From NCBI RefSeq assembly GCF_004343505.1, contig NZ_SLXU01000015.1, forward strand, positions 1 through 64,000: 64,000 nt of DNA, in the 5' to 3' direction. Numbering within the stretch: position 1 is the stretch's first letter; every line of letters begins with the position of its first letter. The notes under the pieces were generated by a model that was not told the DNA's origin, made no database searches, and saw only the letters and a program-made list of their open reading frames with translations. This stretch comes from Rhodovulum bhavnagarense (GTDB lineage: Bacteria > Pseudomonadota > Alphaproteobacteria > Rhodobacterales > Rhodobacteraceae). This document shows, in pieces, positions 26,960 through 35,875 of this stretch. The position numbers were made by a program, and so were the translations under genes.

Positions 26960-29458
26960 TCAGCCATCGGCCCGAATACGGGCGTTTTTCGGATCGTAGG
27001 GGCAGTCCTCGGTCACCTCGACATCCCAGAGCCGGTCCTGCATCTTCACCTGCAGCTTCTGCCCCGGCACCGCCAGATCGGGCCGCACATAGCCCATGCC
27101 GATGGATTTGCCGAACGCCACCGAATAGCCGCCCGAGGTCAGCCGCCCCACCCGCGTCTCGCCGTCATACAGCGCCTCGCGACCCCAGGGGTCGGCATCC
27201 TCGGGCCCGTCGACCAGCAGCGTGACGCATTTGCTGCGGAGGCCGGTCTGCTCCATCGCCGCCTTGCCATGGAAGTCCTTGGAGAGATCCACGAACCGGT
27301 CCAGCCCGGCCTCCAGCGGGGTGGCGTCGCGGCCCAGTTCGGTGCCGAAGGCGCGATAGCTTTTCTCCTGCCGCAACCAGTTCTGTGCGCGCGCCCCCAC
27401 CAGTTTCAGCCCGTGGCCGCTGCCCGCCTGAATCAGCAGGTCCCACAGGTAGGTCTGCATCTCTACGGGGTGATGCAGCTCCCACCCCAGTTCGCCGGTA
27501 TAGGCGACGCGCAGGGCACGGACCGGGCACATGCCCAGTTCGATGTCGCGGGCCGACAGCCAGGGGAAGCGGGCATTGGACAGGACCGTGGCGGGGTCGG
27601 CATCCTTGACCACCTCGTTCAGGATGGCGCGCGCATTGGGGCCGGCCAGCGCGAAGACGCCCCATTGGGTGGTGATGTCCTGCACCTCGATCCAGCCGAA
27701 TTCGGCGCGTTTGTCCTCGGCCGCCTTGACCAGATAGTCGTGGTCATAGGCCTGCCAGGCCCCGGCCGAGACCAGATAGTATTCGTCCTCGGCCAGCCGG
27801 ACGATGGTGTATTCGGTGCGCACCGTGCCCTTGACCGACAGCGCGTAGGTCAGGTTCACCCGGCCCACTTTCGGCAGTCGGTTGCAGGTGAACCAGTCCA
27901 GGAACGCGGTCGCGCCCGGCCCGGCCACCCGGTGCTTGGTGAACGCGGTCGCGTCGATCAGGCCGGCGGTTTCGCGGATCGCTTGTGCCTCGTCCACCGC
28001 GTATTGCCACCAGCCGCCCCGGCGGAAGGACCGCGCGTCATGGTCGAAGCTTTCGGGCGCATCCAGGGGCCCGTAGTAATTGGGCCGCTCCCACCCGTTG
28101 ACCTGCCCGAACTGGGCGCCGCGCGCCTTTTGCCGATCATAGGCGGGCGAGGTGCGCAAGGGCCGGCAGGCCGGGCGCTCCTCGTCCGGGTGGTGCAGGA
28201 TGTAGACGTGTTCGTAGGCTTCCTCGTTCTTGCGGCAGGCATATTCGGTGGTCATCCAGTCGCCGTAGCGCTTGGGATCGAGGCTCCCCATGTCGATCTC
28301 GGCCTCGCCCTCGGTCATCAGTTGCGCAAGGTAGTACCCTGCGCCCCCGGCCGCCGTGATGCCGAAACTGAAGCCTTCGGCCAGCCACATGTTGCGCAGC
28401 CCCGGCGCGGGACCCAAGAGCGGGTTGCCATCGGGGGTGTAGCAGATCGGGCCGTTATAGTCGTCCTTCAGACCCACGGTTTCCGAGGACGGAATCCGGT
28501 GGATCATCGACATGTATTCCTCTTCGATCCGCTCCAGATCCAGCGGGAACAGATCCGCGCGGAAGCTGTCGGGGCAGCCATAAGCAAAGCGCGCGGGCGC
28601 ATTGCGTTCATAGGGGCCAAGGATCCAGCCGCCGCGCTCCTCGCGCACGTACCACTTGGCATCGGCATCGCGCAGCACGGGATGTTCGGGATTGCCGGCC
28701 TTGCGCCAGTCCACCAGCGCGGGGTCGGGCTCGGTCACGATGTACTGATGTTCCACCGGGATTGCGGGCATCTTGATGCCCAGCATCCGCGCCGTGCGTT
28801 GCGAGTGGTTGCCGGTGGCGGTCACCACGTGTTCGGCGGTGATGACGGCGGTTTCCTCGGTCGGGATCAGGTTGCCGCCCTTCTCGGCCATCCTGGTAAC
28901 GCTGACGCGCCACTCGGACCCGGTCCATTCATACCCGTCCACCTGCCATTTCCGCTCGATCACCGCGCCGAACTGGCGCGCGCCCTTTGCCATGGCCTGG
29001 GTCACATCGGCCGGATTGATGTAGCCATCCGTGGGGTGGTAGATCGCGCCCTCCAGATCCTCGGTGCGCACCAGCGGCCAGCGCTCCTTGATCTGATCGG
29101 GGCTCAGCCATTCAAAGGGCACGCCCACGGTTTCCGCGGTCGCGGCATAGAGCATGTATTCGTCCATCCGCGCCCTGGACTGCGCCATCCGCAGGTTGCC
29201 CACCACGTAAAAGCCGGGGTTGAGGCCGGTTTCCTCCTCCAGCGTCTTGTAGAACTTGATGGAATAATCGTGGATATGGGTCGTCGCGTAGGACATGTTG
29301 AAATAGGGCAGCAGCCCCGCCGCGTGCCAGGTCGAGCCGCTTGTCAACTCGTCGCGTTCCAGCAGCATCGTGTCCCACCCGGCGCGGGCCAGGTGATAGG
29401 CGATCGAGGTGCCGACGGCACCGCCGCCGACGACAAGGGCTTTGACATGGGTCTTCAT
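26960..29458 (-). CDS. FAD-dependent dimethylglycine/sarcosine dehydrogenase-like protein with GcvT domain
   Basis: 832 residues. N-terminal DAO-type FAD domain: ALVVGGGAVGTSIAYHLARAG, then ELTSGSTWHAAGLLP, whose His is the usual covalent FAD site. From about residue 430 a GcvT-like folate-binding half begins, with GLIDATAFTKHRVAGPGA, YTGELGWELHHPVEMQTYLWD and SYRAFGTELGRDATPLEAGL. Such enzymes demethylate dimethylglycine or sarcosine and pass the C1 unit to tetrahydrofolate. ATG at 29458 preferred over the in-frame GTG at 29464. Single gene on its strand. Exact substrate not certain. Confidence 0.88.
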   Translation of the reverse strand: MKTHVKALVVGGGAVGTSIAYHLARAGWDTMLLERDELTSGSTWHAAGLLPYFNMSYATTHIHDYSIKFYKTLEEETGLNPGFYVVGNLRMAQSRARMDEYMLYAATAETVGVPFEWLSPDQIKERWPLVRTEDLEGAIYHPTDGYINPADVTQAMAKGARQFGAVIERKWQVDGYEWTGSEWRVSVTRMAEKGGNLIPTEETAVITAEHVVTATGNHSQRTARMLGIKMPAIPVEHQYIVTEPDPALVDWRKAGNPEHPVLRDADAKWYVREERGGWILGPYERNAPARFAYGCPDSFRADLFPLDLERIEEEYMSMIHRIPSSETVGLKDDYNGPICYTPDGNPLLGPAPGLRNMWLAEGFSFGITAAGGAGYYLAQLMTEGEAEIDMGSLDPKRYGDWMTTEYACRKNEEAYEHVYILHHPDEERPACRPLRTSPAYDRQKARGAQFGQVNGWERPNYYGPLDAPESFDHDARSFRRGGWWQYAVDEAQAIRETAGLIDATAFTKHRVAGPGATAFLDWFTCNRLPKVGRVNLTYALSVKGTVRTEYTIVRLAEDEYYLVSAGAWQAYDHDYLVKAAEDKRAEFGWIEVQDITTQWGVFALAGPNARAILNEVVKDADPATVLSNARFPWLSARDIELGMCPVRALRVAYTGELGWELHHPVEMQTYLWDLLIQAGSGHGLKLVGARAQNWLRQEKSYRAFGTELGRDATPLEAGLDRFVDLSKDFHGKAAMEQTGLRSKCVTLLVDGPEDADPWGREALYDGETRVGRLTSGGYSVAFGKSIGMGYVRPDLAVPGQKLQVKMQDRLWDVEVTEDCPYDPKNARIRADG

Positions 29459-29599
29459 GGGCACGACTCCGCGCTCTCGGTCCGAGTTACCAACCAGTTA
29501 CGCAAATTCGGCCTCCCGCGGCGAGGGCCATCCGACCCAACAGCGCGCGAAAGCGACCTGCCGCCCCGTCCGTGGCGGCGCCCATTCCGGCAAACCCGG

Positions 29600-29660
29600 C
29601 TTCTTCTTGGTCGAAATACCCCGGGGGTCCGGGGGCGGCGCCCCCGGCGTGCCGCCCCGG
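29600..29660 (-). repeat. Dispersed intergenic repeat, copy R4
   Basis: On the minus strand a GGGGGCG/CGCCCCC hairpin (29631–29650) precedes GGGGTATTTCGA then CCAAGAAGAAG (29622–29600). It lies downstream of the hydroxyacid dehydrogenase gene and upstream of the dimethylglycine-dehydrogenase-like gene, both on the minus strand, and reads with the former. The whole 29459–29685 spacer holds no other gene. Confidence 0.7.
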
Positions 29661-29685
29661 CACTCTGGGCACATCCTGCCAGTTC

Positions 29686-30672
29686 TCACAACATCGATGG
29701 CACCACGAGGTCCGGCGGCCGGTGGCCGTCGGCAAAGGTCTTGATGTTGATGATGACCTTCTCACCCATCTCCACCCGCCCTTCGACCGTGGCCGAGCCC
29801 ATATGCGGCAACAGCACCACGTTCGGCAATTCGCGCAGGCGGGGATTGATCTCGTGGCCGTGCTCGAACACGTCCAACCCCGCGCCGCCCAACTCGCCCG
29901 CGCGCAACATCCGGGTCAGCGCGTTCTCGTCGATCACCTCCCCGCGCGAGGTGTTCACGATCACCGCGTCGGGCTTCATGAGCCTCAGCCGCCGGGCATT
30001 CATCAAGTGAAACGTCGACGGCGTATGCGGACAGTTGATCGACAGCACGTCGATCCGGCTGACCATCTGGTCCAGACTGTCCCACCACGTCGCCTCGAGC
30101 TCTGCCTCTATCTCGGGACGCAACCGCTTGCGATTGTGATAATGGATCTGCATTCCAAAGGCCCGCGCGCGGCGCGCCACCGCCTGCCCGATCCGCCCCA
30201 TGCCGAGAATCCCCAGCCGCCGCCCACCGATGCGCCCCCCCATGAAGGCCGTGGGCGCCCAGCCCTGCCACGCACCCGATTGCATCACCGACAAACCCTC
30301 GGGAATGCGGCGAGTCACCGCCAGCATCAGCGCGATGGTCATGTCGGCAGTGTCCTCGGTCACCACGCCGGGCGTGTTCGCGACCAGGATACCCCTCTGG
30401 CGCGCGGTCTGCACGTCCAGGTGATCGATCCCTGCCCCGTAATTCGCGATCAGCTTCAAACGGTCGCCGGCCGCGGCCAGCATTGCCTGGTCGATCTGGT
30501 CGGTGACGCAGGGCACCAGGACATCGGCACGCCGCATCGCCCCGACCAGCTCGTCGCGGGTCATCTTGACATCGGCCTCGTTCAGCTCGACATCGAAAAG
30601 CTCCTTCATCCGGGTTTCGACCGGCTCGGGCAAGCGTCGCGTCACGACAACACTCAGACGTTGAGCGGGCAT
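29686..30672 (-). CDS. D-isomer 2-hydroxyacid dehydrogenase (glyoxylate/hydroxypyruvate reductase type)
   Basis: 328 residues. NAD site RLGILGMGRIGQAVARRARAFGM; catalytic Arg in VIVNTSRGEVIDE, Glu in the following helix, and His in VVLLPHMGSATVEGR. Substrate-loop part is LIANYGAGIDHLDV. Start ATG at 30672 follows GGAGGC. Divergent from the SH3 protein gene. Substrate not determined; glyoxylate/hydroxypyruvate is the family default. Confidence 0.88.
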   Translation of the reverse strand: MPAQRLSVVVTRRLPEPVETRMKELFDVELNEADVKMTRDELVGAMRRADVLVPCVTDQIDQAMLAAAGDRLKLIANYGAGIDHLDVQTARQRGILVANTPGVVTEDTADMTIALMLAVTRRIPEGLSVMQSGAWQGWAPTAFMGGRIGGRRLGILGMGRIGQAVARRARAFGMQIHYHNRKRLRPEIEAELEATWWDSLDQMVSRIDVLSINCPHTPSTFHLMNARRLRLMKPDAVIVNTSRGEVIDENALTRMLRAGELGGAGLDVFEHGHEINPRLRELPNVVLLPHMGSATVEGRVEMGEKVIINIKTFADGHRPPDLVVPSML

Positions 30673-30768
30673 CGGTGGGCCTCCCTGCTTGCACCCCGTG
30701 GCATCAGTGGCAAACTGTCCGAGATCGGGGCGCGGCACAAGACCCCGCAACAAGAGGCAGTCCAGCGC

Positions 30769-31287
30769 ATGACAATTACCGCATCCGCATCGGCGCAACG
30801 CGCCGCCCTCGCGGCGGCTCTCTTCCTGCTTCTCATGGCACTGCCCGCGGGCGCAACCGACCGCGGACCGGTCACCAACCTGCCCCTGCCCCGTTATGTC
30901 TCACTCAAGGCTGCCGAGGGTAATGCCCGCCGCGGGCCCAGCCTCGGCCACCGGATCGACTGGGTTTACAAGCGCCGTGGCGTCCCCTTGCAGATCACCG
31001 CAGAGTACGGCCATTGGCGCAGGGTCCAGGATCGCGACGGCGCGGGCGGCTGGATACACTATTCCCTGCTCTCGGGCCTGCGCACCGTGCTGGTCGAACA
31101 GGACATGCTGGCACTGCACCGTATCCCCAGCACGGACAGCCAGGTGCTTGCCCGGGCGGAACTGGGGGTAATCGCGCGCCTGGGCGAGTGCAAACCCGAC
31201 TGGTGCCGGATCTCGGCAGAGGGGCAATCGGGCTGGGTGCCGAAAACCGCGCTCTGGGGCGTCGACCCCGGCGAAATCCGCGACTAG
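30769..31287 (+). CDS. Exported SH3-domain protein
   Basis: 172 residues. Signal peptide about residues 1–30 (AALAAALFLLLMALPAGAT). The mature part carries two SH3-like units: YVSLKAAEGNARRGPSLGHRIDWVYKRRGVPLQI and LHRIPSTDSQVLARAELGVIARLGECKPDWCRISAEG. Such proteins (COG3807 type) sit in the periplasm and probably bind cell wall. Function unknown. No strong ribosome site other than AAGAGG about 14 nt upstream. Confidence 0.8.
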   Translation: MTITASASAQRAALAAALFLLLMALPAGATDRGPVTNLPLPRYVSLKAAEGNARRGPSLGHRIDWVYKRRGVPLQITAEYGHWRRVQDRDGAGGWIHYSLLSGLRTVLVEQDMLALHRIPSTDSQVLARAELGVIARLGECKPDWCRISAEGQSGWVPKTALWGVDPGEIRD

Positions 31288-31338
31288 ACTGGTCGCCACG
31301 CCCCGTGCCGGGCGCCACGCCCCGGATGCAGACCGCCA

Positions 31339-32217
31339 ATGCCCGATGCACACCGCCTCAACCTCTCCGCCGGCCTGGCATCGGTCACGGTCGCGCTGAC
31401 GCTGGTGGCGATCAAGCTCTGGGCGCTCGGGGCGACGCAATCGCTCTCTGTCGCCGCCTCGCTCGCCGACAGCGCGCTCGACCTGATGATGTCGCTGGGC
31501 GGATTGGCCGCCATCCTCTATGCCGCCCGCCCGCCCGACGATGATCACGCCTTCGGCCATTCCGCCGCCGAAGACCTCGCCGCCCTGGGCCAGGCTTTCT
31601 TTATCCTCGCATCGGCCGGCGTGATCGGCATGGCCGCGCTGACTCGCCTGACCGCCACCGACCCGGTCGTGCTGACCGCAGAAGGGCGGGGGATGCTCGC
31701 CATGGGCCTTTCCTGCGTCATCACCCTCGCTCTCGTCCTCTGGCAACGCCGGGTGGCTGCACGCACCGGCAACCGCGTGATCCGCGCCGATTCGCTGCAC
31801 TACCTGGGCGACCTGCTGCCGAATCTTGGCGCAATCCTCGCCCTTTGGGCCTCGGCCGCCTTCGGACTTGCCCGGCTCGACGCGGCGATCGCGCTGGCCG
31901 CCGCGGCGATGCTCGCGGTCGGCGCGGTCGGCATCGGGCGCGAGGCCTGGGACGCGCTGATGGACCGCGCCGCCCCCTCAGAGGTGATCGCCCGGATAGA
32001 AACGCTCACCCGCGCCCAACCCGGCGTGCTGGGTTTTCACGACCTCAAGACCCGTCGCTCGGGCGCGCAGCTTTTCGTCAACCTGCATATCGAACTCGAT
32101 GGCCGCCAGAGCCTGCACGAGGCCCACGCAATCGGCGCGGCGCTGAAACATGCCATCCTCGCCGAATATCCCGGCACCGACATCATCATCCATTTCGATC
32201 CCGCCTGCCTGACCTGA
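31339..32217 (+). CDS. Cation diffusion facilitator transporter (FieF-like)
   Basis: 292 residues, about six membrane segments. Metal-site signatures SLADSALDLMMS in TM2, HAFGH just after TM2, and RADSLHYLGDLLPN in TM5. The C-terminal cytoplasmic domain (GVLGFHDLKTRRSGAQLFVNLHIELDG… IIIHFDPA) has the typical ferredoxin-like fold pattern. Exports divalent metal ions such as Fe, Zn or Mn against protons; ion not predictable. Confidence 0.9.
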   Translation: MPDAHRLNLSAGLASVTVALTLVAIKLWALGATQSLSVAASLADSALDLMMSLGGLAAILYAARPPDDDHAFGHSAAEDLAALGQAFFILASAGVIGMAALTRLTATDPVVLTAEGRGMLAMGLSCVITLALVLWQRRVAARTGNRVIRADSLHYLGDLLPNLGAILALWASAAFGLARLDAAIALAAAAMLAVGAVGIGREAWDALMDRAAPSEVIARIETLTRAQPGVLGFHDLKTRRSGAQLFVNLHIELDGRQSLHEAHAIGAALKHAILAEYPGTDIIIHFDPACLT

Positions 32218-32227
32218 ACAGGGCGAG

Positions 32228-32292
32228 CCCTTCTTCTTGGGGCAAATACCCCCGCCGGAGGCACGATTTTTCACCGAAAAATCGTCCCCCTC
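32228..32292 (-). repeat. Dispersed intergenic repeat, copy R5
   Basis: Minus-strand core GGGGTATTTGCC then CCAAGAAGAAG (32252–32230), preceded on that strand by a 9-bp hairpin (ACGATTTTT / AAAAATCGT, 32264–32286). It lies between the convergent CDF and moeB-like genes and reads with the latter. The hairpin with T run looks like an intrinsic terminator. Confidence 0.7.
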
Positions 32293-33331
32293 AGCCCCCG
32301 TCGCCGCACACCGGACAATCGGGCCTTCGGTTCAACGCGATCACCCGCGTCTGCGCATGCAACGCATCATGGATCATCATGCGTCCGGCCAAAGTCTCGC
32401 CCGCCCCGGTGACATGCTTGATCGCCTCCATCGCCATCATCGACCCGACAATGCCCGGCAGCGCGCCGATCACGCCCGCCTCGGCACAGGCGGGCGCAAG
32501 TCCCGGTGCGGGGGCCTGCGGAAAGACGCAGGCATGACAGGGCGTTCCATGGGCAGGATCGAACAGGCTGACCTGCCCCTCCCATTGCGCGATTGCGCCC
32601 GATACCAGCGGCGTGCCGGCATGCACCGCCGCCGCGTTGATCAGCGCGCGCGTCTCGAACGTATCGCTGCAATCCAGCACCAGGTCGTACTCGGCAAACA
32701 ACGCCCCGGCCGTCACCGCGTCCAGCCGCCGGTTATAGGGGCGCAGCTCGACAAACGGATTTTGCGCCCGGACCGCCGCCGCGGCCGAGAAAACCTTGGG
32801 CTGTCCGATCCGGGAATCGGTGTGGATCACCTGCCTTTGCAGGTTCGACGAGGAGACCACGTCATCATCCACCACGCCCAGCGTTCCCACACCTGCCGCA
32901 CCGAGATACATCAGCACCGGCGCACCCAATCCGCCCGCGCCGATCACCAGGACGCGGGCCTCTTTCAGCTTGCGCTGGCCCGGACCGCCAATTTCGCGCA
33001 GCACGATATGGCGGGCATAACGTTCCAGTTCCGCCGGGCTCAGCGTCGCCGATGGCGTGGCGGGCGGCGCAAGGGGGCGCACGCGCCGGCGCAGCGCCCC
33101 CAGCACAACCCGGTAGCCAAGCACCAGCACCACGACTAGCCCCAGCGCGAACCAGCCCTCCGGCGTGCCGCCGATCATCGTGCGCAGGACATGCCCCTCG
33201 GGCAGCACCAGGTGCAACGCCAGAACCCCGAGGTAAAGCGCCGCGATCATCGCCCAACGCGCTCGTCGCGGCACCCTCATCAGTGCGCCCAGCCCCCACA
33301 GCCCCGCCGCCAGCGCAACCACAAGCGTCAT
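32291..33331 (-). CDS. Membrane-anchored MoeB/ThiF family adenylyltransferase
   Basis: 346 residues. The first ~85 residues hold about three hydrophobic segments (TLVVALAAGLWGLGALM, WAMIAALYLGVLALHLVL, ALGLVVVLVLGYRVVL). Then a full MoeB/ThiF domain: YARHIVLREIGGPGQRKL, VLVIGAGGLGAPVLMYLGAAGVG, SNLQRQVIH, and two zinc pairs CHAC and CPVCG. Such enzymes adenylate the C terminus of MoaD/ThiS-type sulfur carriers. Coupled to dut by TGATG. No sulfur-carrier gene is adjacent. Confidence 0.85.
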   Translation of the reverse strand: MTLVVALAAGLWGLGALMRVPRRARWAMIAALYLGVLALHLVLPEGHVLRTMIGGTPEGWFALGLVVVLVLGYRVVLGALRRRVRPLAPPATPSATLSPAELERYARHIVLREIGGPGQRKLKEARVLVIGAGGLGAPVLMYLGAAGVGTLGVVDDDVVSSSNLQRQVIHTDSRIGQPKVFSAAAAVRAQNPFVELRPYNRRLDAVTAGALFAEYDLVLDCSDTFETRALINAAAVHAGTPLVSGAIAQWEGQVSLFDPAHGTPCHACVFPQAPAPGLAPACAEAGVIGALPGIVGSMMAMEAIKHVTGAGETLAGRMMIHDALHAQTRVIALNRRPDCPVCGDGG

Positions 33332-33798
33332 CAGCGCCGCCCCGTCGAACCGAACCCGCCCGCGCCGCGCGCGGTGTCGTCCAGCGCCTCGACCACGTCG
33401 AAAGCCACCTGCACCACCGGGGCGACGATCATCTGCGCGATCCGGTCGCCATGATGGATCGTGTAGGGCGTCTCACCTAAATTGATCATCAATACGCCCA
33501 CGGGGCCGCGATAGTCGCTGTCGATCGTGCCCGGCGTATTGGGCAGCGTGACACCATGTTTGAATGCCAGCCCCGAGCGCGGACGCACCTGCATCTCGAA
33601 TCCCGCCGGGATCGCGACCCGAAACCCGGCGGGCACCACCAAACGGGCCATAGGCGCCAGTGTCAGACCCGCCGCCCGGTCCGCCGGCGGCAGGTTGGCA
33701 CGGATATCTGCCCCGGCGGCGCCGGATGTCTCATAGCCGGGCAAGCCCAGCGCACGGTCGGCCCAGTCCTCCCACAGAACCTGCAAGACCGGGCTCAT
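33331..33798 (-). CDS. dut: dUTP diphosphatase
   Basis: 155 residues, trimeric dUTPase with all five motifs: [42 protein letters not shown] and [10 protein letters not shown]. Removes dUTP and supplies dUMP. ATGA overlap with coaBC upstream and TGATG with the moeB-like gene downstream. Confidence 0.97.
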   Translation of the reverse strand: MSPVLQVLWEDWADRALGLPGYETSGAAGADIRANLPPADRAAGLTLAPMARLVVPAGFRVAIPAGFEMQVRPRSGLAFKHGVTLPNTPGTIDSDYRGPVGVLMINLGETPYTIHHGDRIAQMIVAPVVQVAFDVVEALDDTARGAGGFGSTGRR

Positions 33799-35000
33799 GC
33801 GCCCGCCTCCAGCTTTCGTGCGATCCGCGCAGCCAGCCGGGCGGCAACCTCGTCCTTGGTCAGGCGCGGCCAGGTTTCCGTCCCGTCCCCGGTGATCAGG
33901 GTCACCTCGTTCTCGGCTCCGCCCATGATGCCCGTACCGGGCGAGACATCGTTGGCCACGATCCAGTCACAGGCCTTGCGCGCACGCTTGGCACGGGCAT
34001 GGGCCTCGACATCGTGGGTTTCGGCCGCGAAACCGATTACCAGCACCGGGCGGCCCTCGCCCATCTGCGCGACAGTGGCCAAGATGTCGGTATTCTCGGC
34101 AAATTCCAGCGCGGGCGCCTTGCCCGACCCGTCCTTCTTGACCTTTTGCCCAGCCGCGTTCGCCACCCGCCAGTCGGCGACGGCGGCGGCGAAGACCGCC
34201 GCCTCGGCGGGCAGCGCGGCCTGTACCGCCTCCAGCATCTCGCGCGCGGTCTCGACGCGCACCACCTGAACGCCCGCAGGTGGCGGCACGCGCGCCGGGC
34301 CGGTGACGAACACCACCTCGGCACCCAGCCCCGCCAGGGCACGCGCAATGGCCGTGCCCTGCGCGCCCGAGGACCGGTTGGCGATATAGCGCACGGGGTC
34401 GATCGGTTCATGCGTCGGACCCGATGTCACGACGATACGCCGCCCCGTCAGCGGCCCGCCCGACAGCGCCGCCTCGATGGCGGCCAGGATCTCGGCCACC
34501 TCGGCCATACGCCCCGGTCCATGTTCGCCGCAGGCCATGTCGCCCGCATTCGGGCCGACGACCCGCACGCCGTCGCCCTGCAACGTCGCGAGGTTGCGCG
34601 CGGTCGCGGGGTGCTGCCACATCCGCACGTTCATCGCGGGGGCGATCAGAACCGGCTTATCCGTTGCCAGCAAAAGCGTGCTGGCCAGGTCGTCGGCAAT
34701 GCCGTTTGCCATGCGCGCCACCAGGTTGGCCGTGGCGGGCGCGACCACGACCAGGTCGGACGCGCGCGATAGCTGTATATGGCCCATCTCGGACTCCGAG
34801 GTCAGGTCGAACAGGTCACGACAGACCTTTTCACCGGACAGCGCAGACAGGGCCAGCGGCGTCACGAATTCCTCTGCCGCGCGCGTCATCACCGGCGTGA
34901 CGGCGGCGCCCCGGTCACGCAGGCGGCGGATCAGGTCGGGAACCTTGACGGCGGCAATGCCGCCAGAGACGATCAAGAGAATGCGTTTTCCTGCCAGCAT
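33795..35000 (-). CDS. coaBC: Bifunctional phosphopantothenoylcysteine decarboxylase / phosphopantothenate–cysteine ligase
   Basis: 401 residues. CoaC half: [21 protein letters not shown], catalytic-His region [21 protein letters not shown] and PAMNVRMW. CoaB half from about residue 187: [28 protein letters not shown] and [22 protein letters not shown]. Two steps of coenzyme A synthesis. The ATG at 35000 matches the family start; the frame upstream to 35057 is Arg-rich and unlikely. 59 nt after the chaN-like gene. Confidence 0.96.
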   Translation of the reverse strand: MLAGKRILLIVSGGIAAVKVPDLIRRLRDRGAAVTPVMTRAAEEFVTPLALSALSGEKVCRDLFDLTSESEMGHIQLSRASDLVVVAPATANLVARMANGIADDLASTLLLATDKPVLIAPAMNVRMWQHPATARNLATLQGDGVRVVGPNAGDMACGEHGPGRMAEVAEILAAIEAALSGGPLTGRRIVVTSGPTHEPIDPVRYIANRSSGAQGTAIARALAGLGAEVVFVTGPARVPPPAGVQVVRVETAREMLEAVQAALPAEAAVFAAAVADWRVANAAGQKVKKDGSGKAPALEFAENTDILATVAQMGEGRPVLVIGFAAETHDVEAHARAKRARKACDWIVANDVSPGTGIMGGAENEVTLITGDGTETWPRLTKDEVAARLAARIARKLEAGA

Positions 35001-35059
35001 GTGACCCGCCCGGTTGCCACTTTGACCCTGTCTAGGCCGGGGACGGAGACGAGACAAGC

Positions 35060-35875
35060 TCAGCCCTTGTCAAAGACAGCACAGGGATCGGGACGATCGG
35101 CCGGATCGGTGACCAGCCACAGGTGATAGGGGGGATCACCCTCGGGCACGGCCTCGAACTGGCCGACCGACAAAAGGGACACGTGTGGCGCGGCAAGGCC
35201 CAGCGCATAGGGCAGACCCCAGTCGGTGCGCGCGTGCCCGTTCCCGGTGATCACGACGACCGGACCGCCGGTTTCGCGCAGCGCCTTTAACGTGGCCCGC
35301 GCAAAGGCCGCGTCGCGCAGTCGTTGTGCCTCGACCATGCCGGGCAGCATCGCCTCTGGCAGGGCGTTGCAATGGGCCTCCATCTGGGCGGCCTCGCGGA
35401 TGGCTTTCTGATCCTCGGGCAGGGGACGATCCAGGCCGAAAAGGGCGGCGTCGGAGCCGAGAACGGCCGCCGCCCCCTCGCCCACCGCGCGGCGCACCTC
35501 CTCGCGCGGCAGCGCGGCCCCGAAGATCGCGGCATCCGGCGCAGCGGTAAAAATCGGGTGATACATGGCGAAATCGGGCCAGCCCGAGTCCTGCCACTCC
35601 AAAGCCGCCCCCAGCGCGGCTGCATCGTCGCGCAACTCCGGCGTCACGCCGGCCGCCTGATCGGGCGTCAGCATCTCGAACACCAGGGCTGCCGGACGCA
35701 GGGCAGCCACGGCGCTGGCCTGGTTGACGTGATGCAGGGGATTGTCGTGCAGCTCCCCCAGCACAATCACATCGGCGGGGGGTAACGACGTCAGATCAGC
35801 CGGGGCGATCTGCTCGGCCCCGGCTGATCCGGCGGCCAACGCGATGGCCGCAGAGAGGAAAATGAACGGTCTCAC
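35060..35875 (-). CDS. ChaN family (Tiki-like) periplasmic protein
   Basis: 271 residues. Signal peptide MRPFIFLSAAIALAAGSAGA. Family signs are VIVLGELHDNPLHHVNQA near residue 40, LVFEMLTPDQ, and VVVITGNGHARTDWGLP near the C terminus, residues that place His/Glu in a heme- or metal-binding fold. The lipobox cysteine of some ChaN proteins is absent. Start is GTG (35875), overlapping the rpoH stop as GTGA, so it is co-translated with the sigma factor. Confidence 0.85.
   Translation of the reverse strand: MRPFIFLSAAIALAAGSAGAEQIAPADLTSLPPADVIVLGELHDNPLHHVNQASAVAALRPAALVFEMLTPDQAAGVTPELRDDAAALGAALEWQDSGWPDFAMYHPIFTAAPDAAIFGAALPREEVRRAVGEGAAAVLGSDAALFGLDRPLPEDQKAIREAAQMEAHCNALPEAMLPGMVEAQRLRDAAFARATLKALRETGGPVVVITGNGHARTDWGLPYALGLAAPHVSLLSVGQFEAVPEGDPPYHLWLVTDPADRPDPCAVFDKG

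Noticed and set aside
27269-30010. A 913-codon + strand open frame
   Set aside because: Antisense to the dimethylglycine-dehydrogenase-like and hydroxyacid dehydrogenase genes; no protein features.
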